A stretch of DNA of 64,000 bases, from the NCBI GenBank assembly GCA_046329535.1, contig JAXLUN010000004.1, forward strand, positions 124,001-188,000. Direction: 5' to 3'. Under the pieces are notes generated by a model. It made no database searches, had not been told where the DNA came from, and worked only from the letters and a program-made list of their open reading frames with translations. Position numbers and translations under genes: made by a program. Numbering within the stretch: the first letter of the stretch is position 1; each line of letters opens with the position of its first letter. Below, piece by piece: positions 36,906 through 44,541 of this stretch. Origin of the DNA: Bog-950 sp046329535. Its GTDB lineage: Bacteria > Bacteroidota > Bacteroidia > Chitinophagales > LD1.

Positions 36906-37523
36906 CTACTTAACCTCAAAGTCAAAAACCTTTTCATTTTCCAGAAAGCCTTCAAGTCTGTCACCAATTTTTACAGGCCCGACACCAGCCGGAGTTCCGG
37001 TGAAAATCAAATCTCCGGTTTGGAGCGTGAAAAACTGTGATGCGTACGCAATAATTTTTTCAAATGAGAACATCATATCTTTTGTGTTTCCAACTTGGAC
37101 TTGAGCTCCATTCAGGCTCATAGAAAAATTGAACCCGCTGCTGTTGGCAGCAGGAATAGAAGCCCCTTTTCTGAATTCACCAATAACTGCGCTATTATCA
37201 AAAGCTTTAGCAATTTCCCAAGGGAGGCCTTTCGCTTTTTGCTGGCTTTGCAAATCGCGCGCTGTAAAGTCGATACCAACCGTAACATCCTCAAAGTATT
37301 TATGGGCAAACTTCTCATCAATATACTTTCCCTGTTTACAAACCTTAATGACTAATTCAGTTTCGTAATGCAGGTCACTAGTCCATTCAGGATAGTAAAA
37401 GGGTTTATTATCTTTTAGTAAGGCAGTTTGAGGTTTCAAAAACACAACAGGTTTGTCTGGAATTTCATTCTTCAATTCCTTTGCGTGTTCTGAGTAGTTT
37501 CTGCCAATACAAATTATTTTCAT
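36906..37523 (-). CDS. Fumarylacetoacetate hydrolase family protein
   Basis: 205 residues, the size of the single-domain FAHD1/YcgM type. Conserved signatures: CIGRNYSEHAKEL at 5-17, metal ligands E54 and E56 in HYETELV and D85 in VGIDFTARDLQ, and the TGTPAGVGP loop near the C-terminus. Members act on beta-keto or enol acids such as acylpyruvates and oxaloacetate; the substrate here is not determinable. It starts 10 nt after the lipoprotein gene at 37534 and is probably transcribed with it and pth. Confidence 0.88.
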   Translation of the reverse strand: MKIICIGRNYSEHAKELKNEIPDKPVVFLKPQTALLKDNKPFYYPEWTSDLHYETELVIKVCKQGKYIDEKFAHKYFEDVTVGIDFTARDLQSQQKAKGLPWEIAKAFDNSAVIGEFRKGASIPAANSSGFNFSMSLNGAQVQVGNTKDMMFSFEKIIAYASQFFTLQTGDLIFTGTPAGVGPVKIGDRLEGFLENEKVFDFEVK

Positions 37524-37533
37524 TGGTAAGGTG

Positions 37534-37941
37534 TTAGTTTTTATTTCCTATAAACTCTTGACGGTAGTAACCTCCGCTGCCGCCATTATTATAGTAGTAA
37601 TTCATAGTGTCGGGTAAAATCAATTCAAATGACTCCCCAACCGTGCAGCATCCCCAGCGACTATACCGGCTACTATCATTGTATTGAAACCGCCATTCAT
37701 AGTTATCATAACTGCGAATAATTTGTATACTGTCATTAGACAGAGTATCCAGAAAAAAACTGCCGTTGTAAATCGTATCAAGATAGGGAGTGCATCCGTA
37801 ACATCCGGCTACATCATGAAAAATACCAGAATAGGAGCCTATCCATTTACAGCTTTCGCAGTTTGAATGAACTGATTCCTTTTTACACCCATAGACGAAC
37901 ATGAGAACAATTGTGAAAAGCAGGCTCAAACGATTTATCAT
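37534..37941 (-). CDS. Small Cys-rich lipoprotein, unknown function
   Basis: 135 residues. Lipobox MFVYGC with the lipidated Cys at 19, followed by KK. The mature part has two CxxC pairs (NCESCKW, GCYGCTP) and a CC pair (RWGCCTVGES), suggesting disulfides or metal binding. No known family was recognised. The start overlaps the stop of pth by 4 nt, so the genes are translationally coupled. Confidence 0.7.
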   Translation of the reverse strand: MINRLSLLFTIVLMFVYGCKKESVHSNCESCKWIGSYSGIFHDVAGCYGCTPYLDTIYNGSFFLDTLSNDSIQIIRSYDNYEWRFQYNDSSRYSRWGCCTVGESFELILPDTMNYYYNNGGSGGYYRQEFIGNKN

Positions 37942-38501
37942 GCCTTATTATATTTACTCATAGCTCTTTCAATACCTTCAAACATAAAACTATTAACCCC
38001 ATCACAGGCTATATTAATCCTATCTTCCAGCAATTTCATTTCGTCCACGCTCCAATTTCCCAGTACATAGTCTACTTGTCTTCCTTTAGCAAACTCATTA
38101 CCCACTCCGAAGCGTAATCGGGCATAATTATTATTTCCGAATGTAGTATCAATGTCTTTTAACCCATTATGTCCACCGTCACTTCCTTTTTGACGTATAC
38201 GTATTGATCCAAAAGGTATGGCCAAATCATCTAGTACCACCAATAAATTTTGTTGCGGAATTTTAAGCTCGTTAAGCCAGTATCTCACAGCCTTTCCAGA
38301 CAAATTCATGTAGGTAGTGGGCTTAATTATATAGATATTTTTTCCCCGGCTTCTGTATTCTGTAAAAAAAGCAAGACGCTCCAAACTGAATGCCGTTTTA
38401 GCATTAGCCGCTAATCGGTCTGCAACTTTAAAACCAATATTGTGTCTTGTATTTTCGTACTCTGCCCCAATATTTCCTAATCCGGCAATTAAAAAACTCA
38501 T
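37938..38501 (-). CDS. pth: Peptidyl-tRNA hydrolase
   Basis: 187 residues. Catalytic His at 20 (NTRHNIGF), Asn 66 (TYMNLSG), Asp 91-92 (LDDLAIPFG) and Asn 112 (GGHNGLKDI) match the E. coli enzyme (H20, N68, D93, N114). It recycles tRNA by cleaving peptidyl-tRNA that drops off ribosomes. The order prs-rplY-pth is widely conserved in bacteria and is kept here on the minus strand. A hairpin terminator separates it from rplY. Confidence 0.97.
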   Translation of the reverse strand: MSFLIAGLGNIGAEYENTRHNIGFKVADRLAANAKTAFSLERLAFFTEYRSRGKNIYIIKPTTYMNLSGKAVRYWLNELKIPQQNLLVVLDDLAIPFGSIRIRQKGSDGGHNGLKDIDTTFGNNNYARLRFGVGNEFAKGRQVDYVLGNWSVDEMKLLEDRINIACDGVNSFMFEGIERAMSKYNKA

Positions 38502-38547
38502 GGGTGCAAGTTAATAGTTAATGTCTAAAGCCAAACCTGCATAAAAC

Positions 38548-38580
38548 AAAAAAGCGTCAGAATTTATATCCTGACGCTTT
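38548..38580 (-). terminator. Terminator after rplY
   Basis: AAAGCGTCAG (38551-38560) and CTGACGCTTT (38571-38580) form a 10-bp stem with a 10-nt loop; on the minus strand a T run follows. It lies between rplY and pth. Confidence 0.85.
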
Positions 38581-38609
38581 AAGTTCAACTATTGTTATTG
38601 AAGGCTAAA

Positions 38610-39242
38610 CTACTTCTTCTTCTCTTCGGCCTTAGCAGCAGGAGCGGCAGCAGCAGGAGCAGCGGCAGGAGCAGCGGCAGCCTTAACTTCCTCTTTAGCA
38701 GCACGTGGTACATTCACCTTAGCGAATGGATTAGCCGGTGAGTGAAGGAACGTAACTCCTGGAATTACGATATCCTTTATTCTTTTCACAGAACCCAGAT
38801 CCATATCAGTTACATCAACTTCTATAGATGTTGGCAGATCTTTTGGCAAAGCCAATACATGAAGCTTTCTGAATGCCTGCTCTAACTTACCTCCCAAGAT
38901 AAGCCCTTTAGGAGTTCCATTTAAACGGATAGGCACATATACCTTCACTTTTACATCATCTACCAACTCTTGAAAGTCGAGGTGAAGTAACTCATCGTTC
39001 ACCGGAGCAAACTGAGAGTCTTTAACAATTGCTTTGTAAGTTTTTCCGTTCAAGTTGATTTCTGCCAAACGGAAGTCTGGGGTAAAAATCAGTTTACGAA
39101 ATTCTGCAACCGGAGCGAAAAAGTTAAGTGTCTCTTTTCCTCCGTACAGATTGCAAGGAACATTTCCTGCCTTGCGCAGTGCCCGCGTAGCCTTCTTTCC
39201 TAGTTCGGTTCTTGGCGTGGCGTTGATTACTACTGTTTCCAT
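38610..39242 (-). CDS. rplY: 50S ribosomal protein L25 / general stress protein Ctc
   Basis: 210 residues, the long Ctc/TL5 form with N-terminal 5S rRNA-binding L25 domain (about 1-92; RTELGKKATRALRKAGNVP, FRLAEINLNGKTYKAIVKD) and C-terminal beta domain (about 95-185). The last 30 residues are Ala/Pro/Lys-rich (AAAPAAAPAAAA) and probably disordered. It lies 59 nt downstream of prs and is likely transcribed with it. Confidence 0.95.
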   Translation of the reverse strand: METVVINATPRTELGKKATRALRKAGNVPCNLYGGKETLNFFAPVAEFRKLIFTPDFRLAEINLNGKTYKAIVKDSQFAPVNDELLHLDFQELVDDVKVKVYVPIRLNGTPKGLILGGKLEQAFRKLHVLALPKDLPTSIEVDVTDMDLGSVKRIKDIVIPGVTFLHSPANPFAKVNVPRAAKEEVKAAAAPAAAPAAAAPAAKAEEKKK

Positions 39243-39301
39243 TTTTAAATTGGATTTTGGTTTATAAAAAATCTTTGATTACTGTTTTGATTTCACCTTT
39301 C

Positions 39302-40249
39302 TTAAACAGATGGGGTTAAGAAGAGTGAGTTAATACTTTTGTGTTCATGAGTGTTTCGTATGGCTTGAGCAAACAGCTTGGCTACACTTAACACTTTAAT
39401 TTTTTTAGATTTTTGACGAAGTGGCAGTGAGTTTGTTACTACCAGTTCGCTCAACTTACTTTTCTCAATGTTTTCTATTGCTTTGCCCGAAAGAACAGCA
39501 TGTGTGCAAAAAGCTCTGACACTATTAGCACCCTTTTCCATGAGCAAGCTGGCAGCATTGCAAAGTGTACCTCCCGTGTCAATCATATCGTCTACCAGAA
39601 TAACGTTCTGCCCTTTCACATCCCCAATCAAGGTCATCTCGGCCACTTCGTTCGCTCGCTTGCGGTACTTATCACAAATAACCATATTGGCATTGAACTG
39701 CTGGGCGTAAATGCGGGCTCTTTTTACAGAGCCAACATCCGGAGAAGCAAAGCACAGATTATCCCATTTCTGCTTTTGGATGTAAGGCAGAAAAATGGCA
39801 CTACCGTTCAAGTGGTCAAGAGGGATATCGAAAAAGCCTTGTATTTGTCCAGCATGTAAATCCATGGTCATTACCCGGTCAGCACCCGCAGCGGTTAAAA
39901 GATTAGCTACCAGTTTGGCTGCAATACCCACACGGGGCCTATCTTTCCTATCCTGACGTGCGTATCCGAAATATGGGATAACCGCAGTAATATAATCTGC
40001 TGAAGCCCGCTTAGCAGCGTCTATCATCATTAGCAGTTCTAATAGATTATCGCCCGGAGGGTTGGTGCTTTGGATGATAAACACGAATGATCCACGGACA
40101 GACTCTTTAATCTCGGGTTGAAACTCACCATCGCTAAATTTAAGAACGTCCATTTTACCAAGATCCTGGCCATAACGATCGGATATTTCTTCTGCCAAAT
40201 ACCTGGTATTAGTACCGGTGAAAAGCTTTACGTCTGTGGTCAGTAACAT
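39302..40249 (-). CDS. prs: Ribose-phosphate pyrophosphokinase
   Basis: 315 residues, usual length. PRPP-binding loop VDDMIDTGGT at 219-228, the DLHAGQIQGFFDIPLDHL catalytic segment at 130-147, and RQDRKDRPR at 98-106 are all present. It makes PRPP from ribose 5-phosphate and ATP for nucleotide, His and Trp synthesis. A perfect downstream promoter box lies upstream on the minus strand. Confidence 0.97.
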   Translation of the reverse strand: MLLTTDVKLFTGTNTRYLAEEISDRYGQDLGKMDVLKFSDGEFQPEIKESVRGSFVFIIQSTNPPGDNLLELLMMIDAAKRASADYITAVIPYFGYARQDRKDRPRVGIAAKLVANLLTAAGADRVMTMDLHAGQIQGFFDIPLDHLNGSAIFLPYIQKQKWDNLCFASPDVGSVKRARIYAQQFNANMVICDKYRKRANEVAEMTLIGDVKGQNVILVDDMIDTGGTLCNAASLLMEKGANSVRAFCTHAVLSGKAIENIEKSKLSELVVTNSLPLRQKSKKIKVLSVAKLFAQAIRNTHEHKSINSLFLTPSV

Positions 40250-40272
40250 GGTGTGCCTTTTTTAAAGGACTG

Positions 40273-40302
40273 CAAAGATAAAAGAAGGGCTGACTTTTCA
40301 AA
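40273..40302 (-). promoter_or_regulatory. Promoter of the prs-rplY unit
   Basis: On the minus strand TTTG (plus-strand 40299-40302), 18-nt spacer, TATCTTTG (40273-40280). Both boxes match the phylum consensus; the spacer is one short of the usual 19. Confidence 0.6.
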
Positions 40303-40319
40303 TTCTAATAAACTAATCT

Positions 40320-40823
40320 TTACCTTCTTCTGCGTACATAGAGATTAACTGAATAAACCTTATTGGCCACCGAAACAACGGACAAGGTTACATTAAGCTG
40401 TTTGGAAAATGCTACTGATTGGGCTATTTCTTTAAAGAAAACGGTGGTAGAGTCATCGCCTCCAATATCTGACCAGCGGCTCCAGATGGTTGTATCCAGA
40501 CAGTATCCGACAGAATACTTCATTTCTTCAAGCTTTTTCATGGCTGATACTGAATCCATGTTTAGATTTGTCTTCGCTACAAATCGATGGTCTTTGTCTG
40601 CAAAATTTACAGCAAACCCTTCTAGCTTAATACTGTACCCTGGTACTGGCAGAAAGGGACTTTGTTTTACCAGCGTGCCATCGTATGATTCGAAGTTGTC
40701 TTTAACACCCAGCTCAAATACTTTTTTTAGACTATTGCAAAAATTTTGCTGAACATAGACCGCATTTTGGGAAGAGCTATATAGAGATAAGCTAACAAAA
40801 AAGTATAGAATTGGGTTTTTCAT
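40320..40823 (-). CDS. Secreted protein of unknown function
   Basis: 167 residues. A hydrophobic leader (NPILYFFVSLSLYSSS) suggests export. The rest contains no known motif; it has three Cys and ends in an Arg-rich VNLYVRRRR. It is the last of three consecutive minus-strand genes for exported proteins between prs and tRNA-Gln, 85 nt after its neighbour. Confidence 0.6.
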   Translation of the reverse strand: MKNPILYFFVSLSLYSSSQNAVYVQQNFCNSLKKVFELGVKDNFESYDGTLVKQSPFLPVPGYSIKLEGFAVNFADKDHRFVAKTNLNMDSVSAMKKLEEMKYSVGYCLDTTIWSRWSDIGGDDSTTVFFKEIAQSVAFSKQLNVTLSVVSVANKVYSVNLYVRRRR

Positions 40824-40908
40824 GTTACTACGTTAGCAGCGAAAAAACAGAAAAGTAAGTATGAGTAGAGATGATTAACATTCTTTGAATTGGAAAAAGA
40901 AGAATCAG

Positions 40909-41904
40909 TTATTCACTCACACATAATATTCGCACGTAAACATCTCTGGGTAGACGTGCAATTCGAATATCGCTGTTTGTTATTAATAATGCTTGAAAAG
41001 CATCGGGATGGTCAGAGTCTTTTAACATAAATATGAATCTGTCATCTGTTGGTTCCTCTTTTTTGTTCAGCGCATTTACAACAAAACCTGATTTTCCTAA
41101 ATCAAATTTTTCAAAGACAGCCTCCTGTTTGTTATATTCAAGGAGTTTTTCCGCATCATTGACTCCTGGAATTCTGTAGCCTGAGGGACAAATTTTTTTG
41201 GAATAATAGGGTGCTGATTTACTTTTATTAAACGGGTCTGTATTTAAGCTTTGCCAGTTGTAGTATACATTACTATTCAGCTTTATACAGACCTTCTCAT
41301 CTTTTACAAATGCTACGGATGGTTCAGAAAGCCATAATTGAGAGCCAGTTGAAACCGTTCTGCTTGAGCCGTGACTTACATCAGCGCTGACAACTGGCTT
41401 AAAAAAAACAAAGGTATCGATTACTGGTTTGTTTTCGCAGGGTTCATTTAAGTTGTAGATTCTTAAATAGTACTTCTTGTTCGTTTCAAAACGGTCCGGT
41501 GACTTTATAACTATTTTGCGCCCTACAACTGTAACAATTTCTGAATCCGGTAACAAAATGGCTGTGTACTTAAAAGAATCAGCCAGTTCAATTTCATTAC
41601 CAAACTCAAGTGGTGTAATTTTAGTGATTTTAGGTTTACTGAATTGCGGTATGCAATTTCCACATATCTCAAACCAACTATCATTGAAGAAGTAGTTGAG
41701 GCAACCTGTGGTATTATTGAATACAGTGTAACCATTCCCAGCTACTTTAATCCGACTAATCTCTTCAGTTGATAAACTTTTAACTTCTTGACTTGGAGTA
41801 AGTAGCTTTGGGTTTAGTAAATCTGATATGTTTTTATTGTCTGTTTGTGCTAATGCCCAAAATGTTTGCAGAAAAAAAACAAAGGGTAGAACAATCTTAT
41901 TCAT
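40909..41904 (-). CDS. Secreted protein with FISUMP-like C-terminal domain
   Basis: 331 residues. Signal peptide MNKIVLPFVFFLQTFWALAQ. Residues 50-160 look like beta-sandwich sequence. The part from about 240 on has CPSGYRIPGVNDAEKLLEY and ends YVRILCVSE, which matches the pattern of the Fibrobacter-major-paralogous (FISUMP) domain (CP.GW..P...EW ... VRCV) of Bacteroidetes/Fibrobacteres surface proteins. Function is unknown. It begins 19 nt after the Gly-rich protein gene, so the two are probably cotranscribed. Confidence 0.65.
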   Translation of the reverse strand: MNKIVLPFVFFLQTFWALAQTDNKNISDLLNPKLLTPSQEVKSLSTEEISRIKVAGNGYTVFNNTTGCLNYFFNDSWFEICGNCIPQFSKPKITKITPLEFGNEIELADSFKYTAILLPDSEIVTVVGRKIVIKSPDRFETNKKYYLRIYNLNEPCENKPVIDTFVFFKPVVSADVSHGSSRTVSTGSQLWLSEPSVAFVKDEKVCIKLNSNVYYNWQSLNTDPFNKSKSAPYYSKKICPSGYRIPGVNDAEKLLEYNKQEAVFEKFDLGKSGFVVNALNKKEEPTDDRFIFMLKDSDHPDAFQALLITNSDIRIARLPRDVYVRILCVSE

Positions 41905-41923
41905 TACAGTCTTTGTCTTAAAC

Positions 41924-44116
41924 TCAAGGAGTTACTGCTCCAACATAACTTCCGCCAGATATATTTGAGATGGAGCATCCTCCTCCATTCCCATTCAGCG
42001 CACGCCCTCCGTTTCCTCCGTTACCAAAGCTACCACCCGCTGAAAATATAGTACCACAAGTTGCCCCGTTGCCATTTACTCCTGCCGCTCCATAGTTTCC
42101 GCCATTTCCACCACATCCGCCATTATACGCTGAAGCAAAACATCCTCCTCCTGAATTTCCGGTGCCACACCCTCCATTACCAAATGTTACAGCATTACCG
42201 GCTGTTCCGGGATTTGACGAACATCCTGAGTTGGTACAACTGGTACAAATTCCCCCTGAGGCTTTTGTCCCTCCCCCACCAGGTCCACCGCCACCATTAC
42301 CTCCAGGAATACCTCTGCCACCACCACCACCACCACCCCAAGCACGGCAGCCACCAGACCCTCCCCCACCGCCACCACCTCCTCCAGCAATTAGCCCAGT
42401 GTTTATTACAAAAACCTTAACTGTTCCACTAGATACAATAGCGTCTCCACCGTTTTGTCCATTTGTACCTGGTGCATCTCCTTGACAGAATGCATCACTT
42501 TCCTGACCACCATTTCCACCATTTCCTCCTCCACCTATAATTGAACCGTTGTTATATAGGGTAACTTCCGAACCACCGGGCAAACCGGCAAAACTGAGTG
42601 CAACCCCACCTTGTGAAGAAGCACCTAATGTTACTCCTGCATTAACGTAAACACACCACTTTTTAGGAACAGTTGGACTACCTACCTGTGTACTGAAATT
42701 ATTACCATTTGAGTTGGCGGAATATACGTATACATCTTCACACCATTTACATAAGCTGTTCCAAAAGCCTGGAACACCACCCGTGGTGTTTTTAGTATCC
42801 CACCACTCAAAACAATCATTGTCGGTATTAAAAATTAGCAAGCCCTCTCTGGCAGCATTTACTACAATGGCATTTCTTTGTGATGTTGTCATTCTGGGTA
42901 CCATTAAACCTTTTGAGGTTGATTGTAAATCTAACACGGCAGATGCATCGGGAGTACTACCTAATGGGCCTGCCACATTAGCTCCTATAGCAACACCTCC
43001 TCCACTGGCATTATCAATATCTACCAACGAAGTTGTTCCAGCGCTATTACCACCTCCTTGATCGGTGAAAAACTTAATAGGCGCAGCATTTGAAGCTAGT
43101 CTAATCCAATTCCCCGCCACTTGTGAATACAATCCCAAATCACTACTTGCATTTATCTGGGTGGAGCCCCGCTGTATTACTCCATTAGCAACGTTTATTC
43201 TACCGTTTACATCTAAGTTTTGAATTGGTGCTGTGGTTAAATTTATCCCTACGCTATTTCCCTGACTATTAATAAGTAGTGGTTTTATATTCCAAGTTTG
43301 CTCATGCACAAAAGTAGCACTACTGCCTATGGTATAATCTTGCCCACCAGCGGTGTTATTAATGGCTATTGCGTAGGTAGAGGCCGTAGGTGCAGTAGTA
43401 AAAGCAGATGGCTGAACAGTAAGCTTGTTTGCGGGTGTGGCAGTTCCAATTCCAACATATCCTGTAGTCTTCATTATGCGTAATCTTTCGGTTGTGTTGG
43501 TTCCGATTACAAAATCATTTCCGTCAGTAGTTCCTATCCAGTTTTCGTTAGCAGCAATGTTTGATGTGCCATAGGTTGCAGGAACTGCAGGATCGTTAAT
43601 GCCAGAATTTCCGGTAAGTTTCCAAAAGAGTCCATTAGGGTTTGTCCAAGCAGGCGAGGATGTTGTGTTATCAATAGTCAAAACAGTTCCGGTTGAACCG
43701 TTGGGCAGGCCTTTCACAGTGCCATTGGCATCGGCCCATAAAAGCTTATCTGTAGATAAGCTGGTGGTTGAAAGATATGATCCGCCTGTTCCAACTCCTT
43801 CAATTCGGGCTGAACTCCCAATGCCTGATAAATGGAGCTTCTCCTGAGGGTAAATTGTGCCTATGCCAGTATTGCCATTCAAATCAATGGTAACTCTTCT
43901 TATGTTATTAGTACGAAAGGAAAGATAGTTGGCATCCAGTGTTCCAAGAAAATTAATAGATGTGTCTGTCCCCATGTTTCCTCTGGTTTTCCAATAAGGA
44001 TGTACGGGATTAATAACTTCTGCTGATTGACCATACGAATGGAAAATGAATCCAATAAGAAGAGGAATAATAGCTATTGCTCTTAAAAAACATTGTATCA
44101 GGGTCATAAAAACCAT
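41924..44116 (-). CDS. Secreted tail-fibre-like protein with Gly/Cys-rich C-terminus
   Basis: 730 residues; signal peptide near 1-33 (alternative start at residue 4). The N-terminal two thirds carry GNTGIGTIYPQEKLHLSG and YVGIGTATPANKLTV segments, the pattern of phage-tail-fibre-like and trimeric surface proteins in Bacteroidota, followed by DASAVLDLQSTSKGLMVPRMT. From about residue 525 the chain is dominated by Gly with Asn, Ala, Ser and Cys, including runs of eight or nine Gly. No T9SS sorting domain or intramolecular chaperone (S74) domain ends it. Likely a fibrous exported protein cross-linked by disulfides; that role is inference. Antisense Pro-rich frames over this part are not genes. 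Confidence 0.72.
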   Translation of the reverse strand: MVFMTLIQCFLRAIAIIPLLIGFIFHSYGQSAEVINPVHPYWKTRGNMGTDTSINFLGTLDANYLSFRTNNIRRVTIDLNGNTGIGTIYPQEKLHLSGIGSSARIEGVGTGGSYLSTTSLSTDKLLWADANGTVKGLPNGSTGTVLTIDNTTSSPAWTNPNGLFWKLTGNSGINDPAVPATYGTSNIAANENWIGTTDGNDFVIGTNTTERLRIMKTTGYVGIGTATPANKLTVQPSAFTTAPTASTYAIAINNTAGGQDYTIGSSATFVHEQTWNIKPLLINSQGNSVGINLTTAPIQNLDVNGRINVANGVIQRGSTQINASSDLGLYSQVAGNWIRLASNAAPIKFFTDQGGGNSAGTTSLVDIDNASGGGVAIGANVAGPLGSTPDASAVLDLQSTSKGLMVPRMTTSQRNAIVVNAAREGLLIFNTDNDCFEWWDTKNTTGGVPGFWNSLCKWCEDVYVYSANSNGNNFSTQVGSPTVPKKWCVYVNAGVTLGASSQGGVALSFAGLPGGSEVTLYNNGSIIGGGGNGGNGGQESDAFCQGDAPGTNGQNGGDAIVSSGTVKVFVINTGLIAGGGGGGGGGSGGCRAWGGGGGGGRGIPGGNGGGGPGGGGTKASGGICTSCTNSGCSSNPGTAGNAVTFGNGGCGTGNSGGGCFASAYNGGCGGNGGNYGAAGVNGNGATCGTIFSAGGSFGNGGNGGRALNGNGGGCSISNISGGSYVGAVTP

Positions 44117-44234
44117 TTATCGTTTTAATCAATAGACTTCGAGTTAAACAAGTCTAGCTTCGTGAAATTACTCTAAGCCACAATATACGAAAATACCATT
44201 CTATTCAGAAAGTAAGATAGAGTGTTAAAAACGA

Positions 44235-44262
44235 CAAAAGCCCTGCATTGCAGAGCTTTTGA
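44235..44262 (-). terminator. Terminator downstream of tRNA-Gln
   Basis: AAAAGCCCTGC and GCAGAGCTTTT (plus strand) form a near-perfect stem around ATT, with a T-rich run on the minus strand. It lies 11 nt beyond the 3' end of the tRNA. Confidence 0.65.
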
Positions 44263-44272
44263 AGTTTCTAAG

Positions 44273-44343
44273 TTGGCCCAGCTGGATTCGAACCAACACA
44301 CACAGAACCAAAATCTGTAGTCCTGCCATTAGACGATGGGCCA
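44273..44343 (-). tRNA. tRNA-Gln (anticodon TTG)
   Basis: 71 nt on the minus strand. Acceptor stem TGGCCCA/TGGGCCA pairs fully, discriminator A follows, and CCA is not encoded. The anticodon arm is ACAGA-TTTTGGT-TCTGT, putting TTG at positions 34-36 (reads CAA). The T arm has GGTTCGAATCC. This is a complete tRNA gene with its own promoter and terminator, thus a single-gene unit. Confidence 0.97.
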
Positions 44344-44352
44344 ATGAGGGCG

Positions 44353-44383
44353 CAAAAATAATCATCCTTCAAACTTTTGCAAT
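44353..44383 (-). promoter_or_regulatory. Promoter of tRNA-Gln
   Basis: On the minus strand ATTG (plus-strand 44380-44383), 19-nt spacer, TATTTTTG (44353-44360), ending 9 nt before the tRNA. The downstream box is a full match and is identical to that of rpsC. Confidence 0.65.
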
Positions 44384-44541
44384 AGCCACATGAAATTAAA
44401 CAGAATTAGTTTAGAGGATTTAATGTAGCGGCAAATACTAAGTGAAGGATATATCCGTTTATTGTGCCACTTCCTACGGTTTTACCCGGATAGGACTGTT
44501 CACTAAAAAATCTATTTTTACGCGCCTCAAAAAAATCATTC

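Noticed and set aside
42061..42485. Pro-rich and His-rich frames opposite the Gly-rich gene
   Set aside because: Pro-rich sequence is the expected antisense of Gly codons (GGN to NCC).
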